A DNA stretch of 64,000 nucleotides. Origin: 66-474 sp044464225. Its GTDB lineage: Bacteria; Pseudomonadota; Gammaproteobacteria; Xanthomonadales; Rhodanobacteraceae. Where the stretch lies: NCBI GenBank assembly GCA_044464225.1, contig JBIQLN010000012.1, forward strand, positions 37,121 to 101,120, in the 5' to 3' direction. Every line of letters begins with the position of its first letter. The first letter of the stretch is position 1. Below the pieces are notes generated by a model. It searched no databases, was not told where the DNA came from, and saw only the letters and a program-made list of their open reading frames with translations. This document shows, one piece after another, positions 27,568 through 35,865 of this stretch. Both the position numbers and the translations under genes were made by a program.

Positions 27568-28332
27568 ATGTTAATGATCGAAAACCTCCATGCCCGCATC
27601 GCCGGCAAGGACATCCTGAAAGGCCTCTCGTTGGAGGCAAGGCCCGGCGAAGTGCATGCCATCATGGGCCCGAACGGCGCCGGCAAGTCCACGCTCGGCA
27701 ACGTGATCGCAGGCCGCTCGGGTTACGAAGTGACCGAGGGCACGGTCACCTTCGATGGCCAGAACCTGCTGGACATGGAACCGGAAGATCGCGCCGCGGC
27801 GGGGGTGTTCCTCGCGTTCCAGTACCCCGTGGAAATTCCCGGCGTCAACAACACCTATTTCCTGCGTGCGGCGCTGAATGCGCAGCGCAAGGCGCGCGGC
27901 GAAACCGAACTCGATTCCATGCAGTTCCTGAAACTGGTGCGCGAACGCGTCAAGGAAATGGGCATGACGCCCGAGCTCCTGAATCGCGCGGTCAACGAAG
28001 GCTTTTCAGGTGGCGAAAAGAAGCGCAACGAGGTGTTCCAGATGGCGGTGCTGGAACCGCGTCTCGCGGTCCTCGATGAAACCGACTCCGGCCTCGACAT
28101 CGATGCCCTGAAGCAGGTGGCCGAAGGCGTAAATAGATTGCGCTCGCCCGAACGCGGTTTCCTCGTGATCACGCATTACCAGCGGCTGCTGGACTACATC
28201 GTGCCGGATTTCGTGCACGTGCTGGCCGACGGTCGCATCGTCGAAAGCGGCGATGCGACGCTGGCGAAGGAACTCGAAGCGCACGGTTATGCCTGGGTGC
28301 GCGATCGCAGGCCGACGGAAGCGCACGCGTGA
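27568..28332 (+). CDS. sufC: Fe-S assembly ATPase SufC
   Basis: 254 aa. ABC-type ATPase that drives cluster assembly on SufBD. Walker A GPNGAGKSTLGNVI, the Q-loop in FLAFQYPVEIPGV, the signature NEGFSGGEKKRNEVFQMAVLEPRLAVLDETDSGLDIDAL joined to Walker B, and the H-loop in VITHYQRLLDYI. The phrase SGGEKKRNE is specific to SufC. The region in front keeps AT-rich character from the inserted ORF; a GAGAGA stretch serves as ribosome-binding site. It overlaps sufD by 4 nt (GTGA). Confidence 0.97.
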   Translation: MLMIENLHARIAGKDILKGLSLEARPGEVHAIMGPNGAGKSTLGNVIAGRSGYEVTEGTVTFDGQNLLDMEPEDRAAAGVFLAFQYPVEIPGVNNTYFLRAALNAQRKARGETELDSMQFLKLVRERVKEMGMTPELLNRAVNEGFSGGEKKRNEVFQMAVLEPRLAVLDETDSGLDIDALKQVAEGVNRLRSPERGFLVITHYQRLLDYIVPDFVHVLADGRIVESGDATLAKELEAHGYAWVRDRRPTEAHA

Positions 28333-29645
28333 ACGCGGTGGCCTCGCCGTTCGTCGAATCCATGCAGGCTGCGGCGGCGGCACGCCTGCCCGGCAGCGGC
28401 CCCGCGTGGCTGGACGATGCGCGCCATCAGGCACTGCGCGCATTCATCGAACTTGGGCTGCCCGACACCCGCAACGAGTTGTGGAAATACACCGCGCTGC
28501 GCGCGCTGCAGCAGCGCGCCTATGCGCCACGCGATGACGAAGCTGCAAGCCGTGCCGTCGCGGACGACCTGCTGCGGCTGGACGGTTGCGAGGGCCCGCG
28601 CGCGGTGTTCGTCAATGGGGTGTTCCGCGCGGATCTGTCATGGCTGGAAGAATTGGCCGAAGGCATCACGCTGCAGCCGTTGTCGGATGCCCTCGAACAT
28701 CAGCCCGAACCGCTGCGCTTCCTGCTCGCCGCACGCGGCGACGAGGACGATGGTTTCACGCTTTTGAATCGTGCGCTCGCCGCGGATGGCTTGATCGTGC
28801 GGGTGGCCGATGGCGCGCGCGTTCCGCAGCCGTTGCACATTGTGCATGTCGGCACGAACGCCGGCAGCGCAATCGCCTGGCACCTGCGCGACCTGATCGA
28901 ACTTGGCGAAGGCGCATCGCTGTCCGTGATCGAGCACCACGTCGGCGACGACGCGTCGGGGCACCTTGCGAACATCGCTCGCAATGTCATGCTGCGCGCG
29001 CGAGCGCAGCTCGACTGGACGATCGTGCAGCGTGCCTCGCAGGATACGACGTTGCTTCGACGCACCGACTGCGTGCTGCACGAGGATGCGGAACTCGATT
29101 TCCACGCGCTGGAACTCGGCGGCAAACTTGCGCGCCACGAATTGCGCGTTGATCTCGCCGGCGACCAGGCGCGGTTCGCTAGCCGCGGCGCATTTGTGCT
29201 GGATGGCCGCCAGCACGCCGACACCGAAGTGCTGGTGACCCATCGCGGACGCGACACGGCGAGTGATTCGCTGTGGCGCGGCGTGGCCGGTGATCGCGCG
29301 CGCGGAGTGGTGCACGGCCGGATCCTGGTACAGCCCGGTGCCGACGGGTCGGACGGAAGTTTCTACAACAAGAACCTGCTGCTTTCGCCGATGGCCGAGA
29401 TCGATACCCGTCCGGCGCTGGAGATCTACGCCGACGAGGTCAAGGCCAACCACGGCGCCACGGTGGGGCAGCTCGACGACAACGTATTGTTCTACCTGCG
29501 CTCGCGGGGAATTCCGTTGGAAGTGGCGCGGCGCATGCTGGTGCGCGCGTTCTGCGCGGTGACGCTGGATGGCATCCGGTCCGCGCCGCTGCGTGAATTC
29601 TGCGAAACCTTGCTCGCCGAGCAGTTGGCGGAGGCCGAAGCGTGA
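28329..29645 (+). CDS. sufD: Fe-S assembly protein SufD
   Basis: 438 aa from a GTG at 28329 overlapping the sufC stop. It partners SufB and SufC in the SufBC2D complex and helps with iron entry. The N-terminal part (DTRNELWKYTALRAL) and the right-handed beta-helix core are typical; the conserved end includes LLLSPMAEIDTRPALEIYADEVKANHGATVGQLDDNVLFYLRSRGI and a helical C-terminus. It keeps the His in KANHGATVG that is thought to pair with the SufB Cys. It overlaps sufS by 4 nt (GTGA). Confidence 0.96.
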   Translation: MNAVASPFVESMQAAAAARLPGSGPAWLDDARHQALRAFIELGLPDTRNELWKYTALRALQQRAYAPRDDEAASRAVADDLLRLDGCEGPRAVFVNGVFRADLSWLEELAEGITLQPLSDALEHQPEPLRFLLAARGDEDDGFTLLNRALAADGLIVRVADGARVPQPLHIVHVGTNAGSAIAWHLRDLIELGEGASLSVIEHHVGDDASGHLANIARNVMLRARAQLDWTIVQRASQDTTLLRRTDCVLHEDAELDFHALELGGKLARHELRVDLAGDQARFASRGAFVLDGRQHADTEVLVTHRGRDTASDSLWRGVAGDRARGVVHGRILVQPGADGSDGSFYNKNLLLSPMAEIDTRPALEIYADEVKANHGATVGQLDDNVLFYLRSRGIPLEVARRMLVRAFCAVTLDGIRSAPLREFCETLLAEQLAEAEA

Positions 29646-30895
29646 GCGCTGCTGCGAAATCGATGAATGCCGGGACGTCCATCGACTGGACACGGGTGCG
29701 GGCGGATTTTCCGATCCTGCAACGCAAGGTGCACGGCAAGCCACTGGTTTATCTCGACAGCGCGAACACTTCGCAGAAACCGCGCCAGGTGATCGAGGCC
29801 GTGGATGCCTTCTACCGCGAACACAACGCGAACGTTTCGCGCGCGGTGCACCAATTGGGCGAAGAAGCCACCGCGCTGTACGAAGGTGCGCGCGACAAGC
29901 TGGCGGCGTTCATCGGCGCCAACCATCGCGACGAGATCGTGCTGACGTCGGGTACCACGATGGCCACCAATCTCGTGGCCTACAGTTTCCTGTTGCCGCG
30001 TCTGAAACCCGGCGATGCGGTGCTGGTGACCGCGATGGAACACCACGCCGACATCGTGCCCTGGCAGCTTGTGTGCAAACTCACGGGTGCGCATCTGAAG
30101 GTCGCACCGATAACCGAATCGGGCGAGTTGATCGTCGACAGGTTTGTCGAAGCGCTGACGCCCGAGGTGAAGTTCGCCGGCGTGGTGCATGTCTCCAACG
30201 TTCTCGGTACCGTCAATCCCGTGAGGGAACTGGCGCGTGAGTGCCGCAAGCGTGGCATTCCGCTGCTGGTGGACGGCTCGCAGGCCGCTCCGCATTTGCC
30301 GATCGACGTGAAATCGATTGGCTGCGATTTCTACTGCATCACCGGCCACAAGATGTGCGGGCCGACCGGAACCGGCGCGCTGTGGGCGCGGCGCGAGTGG
30401 CTGGAGGCGATGCCGCCGTTCTTCGGCGGCGGCGAAATGATCCGGACCGTATCGTTCGAGGGGACCACCTTCGCCGACTCGCCGCGCAAGTTCGAAGCGG
30501 GCACGCCGAACACGGCGGGGTTTGCGGGGCTCGGTGCCGCGATCGATTACCTCCAGGCCATCGGGATGGCCAACGTCGCCGCGCGCGAGCGCGAATTGCT
30601 GGAATACGCGACGCCCCGACTCGAAGCGGTTCCGGGCATGCACATCTTCGGCAACGTCCCGGGCAAGGCTGCGGTGATTTCGTTCCTGGTCGAGGGGGTG
30701 CACGCGCACGACCTGGCGACCCTGCTCGACCAGGAGGGCGTGGCGGTGCGCTCCGGCCATCACTGCGCGCATCCGTTGATGCAGTTCTACGGCGTTGCCG
30801 CCACTTGCCGCGCGTCACTGGCGTTCTGGAACACGGAGGCGGAGATCGACGCTTTCGTCGATGCGATTGGCCGGGTGCGGAAGCTGCTTGCATGA
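29642..30895 (+). CDS. sufS: Cysteine desulfurase SufS
   Basis: 417 aa from a GTG at 29642. PLP enzyme that takes sulfur from cysteine for Fe-S assembly. The PLP Lys is in FYCITGHKMCGPTGTGALWAR, the persulfide Cys in AVRSGHHCAHPLM, and VLVTAMEHHADIVPWQ and VDGSQAAPHLPID are cofactor loops. The catalytic-Cys loop is of the type II (SufS) kind. No sufE or sufU gene follows, so the sulfur-transfer partner must be elsewhere. The next ATG overlaps its stop. Confidence 0.96.
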   Translation: MSAAAKSMNAGTSIDWTRVRADFPILQRKVHGKPLVYLDSANTSQKPRQVIEAVDAFYREHNANVSRAVHQLGEEATALYEGARDKLAAFIGANHRDEIVLTSGTTMATNLVAYSFLLPRLKPGDAVLVTAMEHHADIVPWQLVCKLTGAHLKVAPITESGELIVDRFVEALTPEVKFAGVVHVSNVLGTVNPVRELARECRKRGIPLLVDGSQAAPHLPIDVKSIGCDFYCITGHKMCGPTGTGALWARREWLEAMPPFFGGGEMIRTVSFEGTTFADSPRKFEAGTPNTAGFAGLGAAIDYLQAIGMANVAARERELLEYATPRLEAVPGMHIFGNVPGKAAVISFLVEGVHAHDLATLLDQEGVAVRSGHHCAHPLMQFYGVAATCRASLAFWNTEAEIDAFVDAIGRVRKLLA

Positions 30896-31434
30896 GCGCA
30901 GTGGCGTTGCGTTTTCGCGCCGCGACGCCGGCTGACGTCGATGCCGTCGTCGCGCTCACCCAATCGGCCTATCGCGGCGATGCCAGCCGCGTCGGCTGGA
31001 CCACCGAAGCCGATCTCCTGGATGGACAGCGCACCGATTCGGAGGAAGTCGCAGCGTTGATCGCGAATCCGCAGGTGATGCTGCTGCTCGCCGAACGCGA
31101 CGGGCAATTGTTGGCAGCGTGCGTGGTGGAGCGATTGTCCGGCGAGCATGGTGACGAAGGTTATTTCGGGATGTTTTCGGTACGGCCGGAAGCGCAGGGC
31201 AACGGTACCGGCCGGGCGCTGCTGACCGAAGCCGAGCGCGTGGCGCGCGACGAATGGCATGCGCGAACGATGCGCATGACGGTGATCGACGTGCGTGCGG
31301 AGTTGATCGCATGGTACGAACGCCGCGGTTACCGCCGCACCGGCGAGTACCGGGCGTTTCCATACGGCGATCCGCGCTTCGGTATTCCGAAGCGGGATGA
31401 TTTGCGCTTCGAGTGGCTCGTCAAAGATTTGTAG
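30892..31434 (+). CDS. GNAT N-acetyltransferase at the end of the suf operon
   Basis: 180 aa, ATG overlapping the sufS stop (ATGA). GNAT fold: FRAATPADVDAVVALTQSAYRGD, then GYFGMFSVRPEAQGNGTGRALLTEAERVARD with the acetyl-CoA loop Q-G-N-G-T-G, and LIAWYERRGYRRTGEYRAFPYGDPRFGIPKRDDLRFEWLVK. Substrate unknown; similar proteins are common at this place in xanthomonad suf operons. Its TAG stop lies within the head (GTAG) of a REP element, so that repeat touches the coding end. Confidence 0.86.
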   Translation: MSAVALRFRAATPADVDAVVALTQSAYRGDASRVGWTTEADLLDGQRTDSEEVAALIANPQVMLLLAERDGQLLAACVVERLSGEHGDEGYFGMFSVRPEAQGNGTGRALLTEAERVARDEWHARTMRMTVIDVRAELIAWYERRGYRRTGEYRAFPYGDPRFGIPKRDDLRFEWLVKDL

Positions 31435-31523
31435 GTTGGGTTGACGCCGGGCTTGATCCGGCGGAAGCCCAACGCGCCACTGCGGGATGATGTTGGGCTT
31501 CCCTGATGAAGCCGGGCAACCCG
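31431..31523. repeat. REP-type palindrome pair after the suf operon
   Basis: GTAGGTTGGG (31431-31440) pairs with AAGCCCAAC (31465-31473). A second copy in reverse layout runs from GTTGGGCTTC (31492) to GGGCAACCC (near 31523). The GTAG head overlaps the stop codon of the GNAT gene at 31434. Such palindromes can stabilise the 3' end of the transcript. Confidence 0.72.
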
Positions 31524-31553
31524 CGGGAAAACTGGTGACGCTGAGTGGTGACG

Positions 31554-31874
31554 ATGGACGCTGAGTGGGTGCGCGTATGCGCGCGTGACGAACTGCTGCC
31601 GGGCGAATTCAAGGTCGTCTGGGACGGCGATACCGCGATCGCGGTGTACAACCTCGAGGGCGATCTGTACGCGGTCGAGGACACCTGCACCCATGACGGC
31701 GGCGAGTTGGCCGGCGGCGAAGTGTGCGGTTTCGAGGTCGAATGTCCGCGGCATGGCGCGCGTTTCGACGTGCGCACCGGCGAGGTGAAGGAAGCGCCGG
31801 CGACCGAACCGATCGCGACATTTCCGGTGCGTGTCGAGGACGGCGTGGTCTACACGCGCGACGATCGGTCATAG
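31554..31874 (+). CDS. Rieske-type [2Fe-2S] ferredoxin
   Basis: 106 aa from the ATG at 31554; GTG codons at 31545 and 31548 are in frame. A small soluble Rieske domain: the cluster ligands appear as CTHDGGEL and CPRHGARFD (Cys-x-His ... Cys-x2-His), followed by ATEPIATFPVRVEDGVVYT. This is the NirD/BphA3-like ferredoxin type. Its place directly after sufBCDS-GNAT is common among Xanthomonadales and suggests it is an early client or an electron donor linked to the Suf system, though not proved. A REP pair separates it from the GNAT gene. Confidence 0.9.
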   Translation: MDAEWVRVCARDELLPGEFKVVWDGDTAIAVYNLEGDLYAVEDTCTHDGGELAGGEVCGFEVECPRHGARFDVRTGEVKEAPATEPIATFPVRVEDGVVYTRDDRS

Positions 31875-31890
31875 CACGCCGCCCGCTTTC

Positions 31891-31971
31891 GCAGGTTGGC
31901 TGAACACCGTGAAGCCCAACGCCGATGTAAAACGGGAATGTCCGGCTTTGATGTCGCTCAACCCAACCTGC
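31891..31971. repeat. REP-type element between Rieske ferredoxin and sensor kinase genes
   Basis: Bounded by inverted ends GCAGGTTGG (31891-31899) and CCAACCTGC (31963-31971), with an internal AAGCCCAAC at 31912-31920. It lies between two convergent genes, where it may act as a bidirectional stop for transcription. Confidence 0.65.
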
Positions 31972-32120
31972 GGGCTATACGCGCGACGGCAGGTGATGGA
32001 CAGCCGATCGAAGCAGCTGTGGTGGAAAGTCAGGCCATGGAGCGCCGTTCTGGTGTTGGCGGACCTGCAATCCGTCCGGGACATTCTGCATTGGTGAAGC
32101 AGCGATCAGGGATGATCGCC

Positions 32121-33506
32121 TCAAGATGTCGGAAACCGCACCTCGACGCGCAAGCCGTGCGGATCGTCGTGGTTCGAGAACACCAGGTCGGCACCGTGCC
32201 GCTCGGCGATCTCACGCACGATCGCCAGGCCCAGGCCGGTGCCTTCGTGGTTGTTGCCGACCGCACGGAAGAATCGCTCACCCAGGCGCGGCATCAATTC
32301 CGATGCGACGCCCGGGCCGTTGTCCTGCACGCTCAATACGCTGGTGCCGTCTTCGTCCGTTTGTACGCCCACGGTGACGACGGCGTTGCCGCGGCTTCCG
32401 TAGCGCGCGGCGTTGTCGATCAGGTTGCCCAGCAATTCCCGCAGCAGCACCGCGTCGCCGATCACGGTCACGCCGTGTTCGGGGCCGCGATAACCGAGGT
32501 CGATGCCATGCGCGATGGCTTCGGGCACGCGCGCCGAAACTTCATCGCGCACCACTTCCGCAAGATCCAGCGGCGCCGCCGCTCCCAACGATTCGTCGGG
32601 CGCTTGCGCCCGCGCCAGGGCCAGCAACTGGCCGGCCGCACGCGCGGTGCCGGCCGAAAGCCGCTCCACGTGCACCAGCGCTTCGCGGACCGTGTCGGGG
32701 CGTGGATCGGCCAGTGCGCGTTCCGCTTGCAAGCGCAGTCCCGCCAGCGGCGTGCGCAACTGGTGTGCGGCGTCGGCGATGAAGCGCTGCTGCTGGCGCA
32801 GCATGCGATCGAGCCGCGCCAGCAGCGCATCGATGGTCGCGACCAGCGGCTGCACTTCCAGGGGCGCGTCGATGCTGCGCAGTGGCGACAGGTCGCCTGC
32901 TTCACGCATGCGGATTTCGTGCGCCAGCGGCTCCAGCACGCGCAGGCCTCGATTGATGCCCAGCCACACCAGGGCCATCGCGACGCAGATCAGCAGCAAT
33001 TCGATCGGGACGGTGGAAATGAGGAGCTCGCGCGCCAACGCCTGGCGCTTGCGTACCGTCTCCGCCGTGGAAATCACCAGGATGTCGCCGGGATCGGCCT
33101 TGTTGGCGATGAATACCGACACCATCCGCATGGCCTGGTCATGATCGGTGAAATTCGTGAATACCGCCGGATTCTGCGGCGATGCCCGGTCCGGCCGCGG
33201 TTGCGGCAAATCCTCGTCGCCGGCGAGTACACCGTAGCGCAGGCTGCGCACCGCGAATTCGTTGCGGTCCTTCACCGAGAACTGCAGCAGGATTCGCGCC
33301 TGCTCGCTGAGTTCGTTGCGCCCGGCGTCGCTGTTGACCAGATCGCCCATCGCGTTGGCGCTGTCCAGCAGCCAGCGGTCGTAGACCTTGTTCGCGTAAT
33401 GAAGGCCGATCACGTAGTTGATGATGCCGCCGCACACCAGCACCGCCAGCAGCGGCATCGACACGAACAGCAGCAGGCGTCGTCGCAGGCTGGGATTACG
33501 GACCAT
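32121..33506 (-). CDS. Sensor histidine kinase, TctE/QseC-like
   Basis: 461 aa. Two membrane helices (about 9-32 and 164-185) bracket a periplasmic domain of the 2CSK-N type (YDRWLLDSANAMGDLV...). HAMP-like linker, then the phospho-acceptor His in FIADAAHQLRTPLAGLRLQ, N box LLGNLIDNAARYG, and ATP boxes DNGPGV and GTGLGLAIV. It pairs with the response regulator whose gene overlaps its start by 11 nt. TctE kinases often sense citrate or other carboxylates, but no tricarboxylate transporter is adjacent, so the signal is unknown. Confidence 0.92.
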   Translation of the reverse strand: MVRNPSLRRRLLLFVSMPLLAVLVCGGIINYVIGLHYANKVYDRWLLDSANAMGDLVNSDAGRNELSEQARILLQFSVKDRNEFAVRSLRYGVLAGDEDLPQPRPDRASPQNPAVFTNFTDHDQAMRMVSVFIANKADPGDILVISTAETVRKRQALARELLISTVPIELLLICVAMALVWLGINRGLRVLEPLAHEIRMREAGDLSPLRSIDAPLEVQPLVATIDALLARLDRMLRQQQRFIADAAHQLRTPLAGLRLQAERALADPRPDTVREALVHVERLSAGTARAAGQLLALARAQAPDESLGAAAPLDLAEVVRDEVSARVPEAIAHGIDLGYRGPEHGVTVIGDAVLLRELLGNLIDNAARYGSRGNAVVTVGVQTDEDGTSVLSVQDNGPGVASELMPRLGERFFRAVGNNHEGTGLGLAIVREIAERHGADLVFSNHDDPHGLRVEVRFPTS

Positions 33507-34170
33507 CGTCGGCCTCGAGCAGATAGCCGAGCCCGCGTACGGTGCGCAGGTTCACACCGCCGCCTTCCAGCTTGCGCCGCAGGCGATGGACGGCGATGTC
33601 GAGTCCGTTGTCGGTGAGTGCGTCGTTCCACGTGCACAGGGCTTCAATCACGTGTTCGCGCGCGGTGACGCGGTTGTGGCGCGAAGCCAACACTTCCAGC
33701 AGCGCGAATTCGCGCGCGGTCAGGTCGAGTGCGTGGCCGCCCAGGTGCACGCGCCGGCCAGCAAGATCGATCGACAACTTGCCGAGTTTCAGGATCGGCA
33801 CGCCGCTGTTGCTCTGGCGGCGCAACAGCGCACGCACCCGGGCGTCGAATTCGGCGAGGCTGAAGGGTTTGACCAGGTAGTCGTCGGCCCCGAGATCGAG
33901 CGTCCGGATCCGAAGGTCCAGTTCTTCGCGCGCGGTGATTACCAGCACCGGGATGCCATCGTGCGCGGCGCGCAGCCGCCGCAATACCTCGCTGCCATCC
34001 TCGCCGGGCAGGCCGAGATCCAATACCACCAGTGCGAATGCATGTTCCTGCAGCGCCCGGATGGCGGCCTTGCCGTTGGCGAGGTGGTCGACCGCGTGGC
34101 CGGCCCGTTCCAGCGAACCGCAAACGGCGTCCGCGATTGCCGCATCGTCCTCGACCACCAGCATCCGCAT
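33496..34170 (-). CDS. OmpR-family response regulator, TctD/QseB-like
   Basis: 224 aa. Receiver domain with acidic pocket in MRMLVVEDDAAIA, phospho-acceptor Asp in LVVLDLGLPGEDGSEV, and Lys in DDYLVKPFSLAEFDAR. A winged-helix C-terminal DNA-binding domain follows (LDLTAREFALLEVLASRHNRVTAREH...GLDIAVHRLRRKL...VRGLGYLLEA). It is transcribed first, with the kinase second; an 11-nt overlap implies coupled expression. The target genes cannot be deduced. Confidence 0.94.
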   Translation of the reverse strand: MRMLVVEDDAAIADAVCGSLERAGHAVDHLANGKAAIRALQEHAFALVVLDLGLPGEDGSEVLRRLRAAHDGIPVLVITAREELDLRIRTLDLGADDYLVKPFSLAEFDARVRALLRRQSNSGVPILKLGKLSIDLAGRRVHLGGHALDLTAREFALLEVLASRHNRVTAREHVIEALCTWNDALTDNGLDIAVHRLRRKLEGGGVNLRTVRGLGYLLEADDGP

Positions 34171-34204
34171 GTCGACGCCTCGCCCGAACGAAGTGGAGAG
34201 AATA

Positions 34205-34777
34205 TCAAGCGTACAGCTTGACGAGCACGATTTCGCCGGCGCCCTCGATCCGGATCGGCGCCATCGTACCGCCGGGTGAGACCAGCGTCGCGTCGCCGGG
34301 GTTCAACGCCGTGTGCATGTCCGCATCTGCACGGATGTCGGCACGGCCGGAATCCAGATAGACCAGCCAGCGCATGCCGGTCTCGACGGGCAGCACCATC
34401 GCATCGAGCAGGGTGCGTGGCAGCACTTCGCCGCGGGCTTTGCCCCGCAGCATCAGGTTGAAATCGCGGGTCGGGCCTTCCGGCAGCACGCCGATGGGCG
34501 CGGGCGCGCCATCGAACTGCATGGCCTTGAATCGCGGGCCGGTGAGTTCGTGGCCGTCCGAAAAACGCAGCGTCATCGGCGCGTCGAGTGGAACCAGCGT
34601 GCGCCGGATACCCGGCAATTCGGAAAACGGCCCGTCGCGCTCGACCCTGGCGACGCTGATGCGCACCATCCAGTTTGCGTCCTCGGGTTCGCGCAGGATT
34701 ACCGTGGTGCTGCCGGTGCCATTGGCCCAGGGCTCTTCGCGCTGGATGCGGCGCGGGATGGCTTGCAGTCGCGGCAT
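34205..34777 (-). CDS. HutD/Ves-family cupin protein
   Basis: 190 aa from the ATG at 34777, which gives the family N-terminus (LQAIPRRIQREEPWANGTGSTTVI, counterpart of the HutD MPWKNGGGxTxEI block). An ATG at 34807 that overlaps the stop of the SET gene by one nt (TGATG) would add 10 residues. Further family marks: DANWMVRISVARVERDGPFSELPGIRRTLVPL and a C-terminal double-stranded beta-helix. HutD proteins are linked to histidine utilisation in pseudomonads, but no hut genes are present here. Function is unresolved. Confidence 0.85.
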   Translation of the reverse strand: MPRLQAIPRRIQREEPWANGTGSTTVILREPEDANWMVRISVARVERDGPFSELPGIRRTLVPLDAPMTLRFSDGHELTGPRFKAMQFDGAPAPIGVLPEGPTRDFNLMLRGKARGEVLPRTLLDAMVLPVETGMRWLVYLDSGRADIRADADMHTALNPGDATLVSPGGTMAPIRIEGAGEIVLVKLYA

Positions 34778-34806
34778 CGGGTGATGATACCGAGGCTCGC
34801 CGGCCA

Positions 34807-35268
34807 TCAGCCGATCAGCTTGCGCAGCGCATCCAGGCCGAGGCGCAGGCTTTCGTCCCAGGCGTGGCCGACGATGGGCTGGCCCGTCTGCGCGTCGCGG
34901 AACTCCTCTTCCTGGCCGGGGGCAAGCAAATGCCGGTAATCCACGGTCAATTCCTCGCCTGAATCCAGGTCGCGCGCGGCGAAGATGAAGCCCAGCAGCC
35001 ACAAGCCGGTGGGTTCGAAACTGTGGTTCACGAAGCACTCGTCCGGCCAGTCCGGCGAAAGCGTGTAGCGATCCTCGAACCAGCGCACCGAGGTGTGGAG
35101 CAGTTTTGCGCGTTCGGGATCGGACAGGATTTCCGCGAACGACCAGGTCTGGTCGATGCGGTCCGGTGCCACCGCGATCCGGCCGCGCGGCAATGGCTGT
35201 TCCAGGAACACGCCCTTGCCGGCGCCGGGAATGGCGGATGGACCGATGCGGTAGCGGGGCAGGATCAC
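34807..35268 (-). CDS. SET-domain protein
   Basis: 153 aa from a GTG at 35268 (MILPRYRIGPSAIPGAGKGVFLEQPLPRG...). A longer open frame upstream lacks domain similarity and runs toward the next gene. SET features: the N-terminal IPGAGKGVFL, then DECFVNHSFEPTG (the NHS/C-N-P knot motif) and GEELTVDYRHL (EELTxDY). Bacterial SET proteins of this size are putative lysine methyltransferases. The target is unknown. It is possibly co-translated with the HutD-like gene downstream. Confidence 0.78.
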   Translation of the reverse strand: MILPRYRIGPSAIPGAGKGVFLEQPLPRGRIAVAPDRIDQTWSFAEILSDPERAKLLHTSVRWFEDRYTLSPDWPDECFVNHSFEPTGLWLLGFIFAARDLDSGEELTVDYRHLLAPGQEEEFRDAQTGQPIVGHAWDESLRLGLDALRKLIG

Positions 35269-35365
35269 GTGACGGGACTCGCCGGGGAAAGCGCGCGAGT
35301 GTAGTGCGTGCGGCCGTCGACACGCGACGATGGCGCGGGACGACGCCCGCGCCATCGGTTCCGCA

Positions 35366-35686
35366 TCAATGCTTGCGTGAACGCTTCGCGTGCTTCGGCT
35401 TGGCTGCCGCGGGTGCGAAGCTGCCACTCAGGTGGATCGCGGCGCGGTTGCGCGCAAGGGTCTTGGTGCCGATGCCCTTGACATTGCCGAGCTCGTCCAC
35501 GTTCTTGAACGCGCCGTGGGTCTTGCGGTACGCCACGATCGCTTGCGCCTTGCTGATCCCGACGCCGTCCAGCGAAGTGGCGATGGTTTGCGCATCGGCC
35601 GTGTTGATGTTGATCGGCGTGGCGGCGAAGGCCGGCAACGCCATGGCGAGGCAGAGCGCGATGGCGCAAAGAGTCTTCTTGAACAT
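35366..35686 (-). CDS. Exported helix-hairpin-helix protein (ComEA-like)
   Basis: 106 aa from the ATG at 35686, which has a GGAGAGGA ribosome-binding site. Signal peptide about 1-22 (TLCAIALCLAMALPAFA). Mature part begins PININTADAQTIATSLDGVGISKAQAIVAYRKTHGAFKNVDELGNVKGIGTKTLARNRAAI, a tandem HhH unit as in ComEA, followed by a Lys/Arg-rich tail (PKHAKRSRKH). It should bind DNA non-specifically in the periplasm and may assist DNA uptake through type IV pili. It stands alone and is divergent from the M20 peptidase gene. Confidence 0.88.
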   Translation of the reverse strand: MFKKTLCAIALCLAMALPAFAATPININTADAQTIATSLDGVGISKAQAIVAYRKTHGAFKNVDELGNVKGIGTKTLARNRAAIHLSGSFAPAAAKPKHAKRSRKH

Positions 35687-35865
35687 GGTTCCTCTCCGAT
35701 GATCGCCGCGGCTGCGGCGTGTGGAAAGAGCTTGCCGCACGCCCCGGGCAGCCACAGCCGGTGCGTTCGCCGCGATCGTGTCGGCTCCCGCAGCGGTCGC
35801 GTGTCGGAATCGTCCGACCGCGCCGCTGTTACACTGGCGCACTGTTTCATCGAGGAGTGTGTCTG

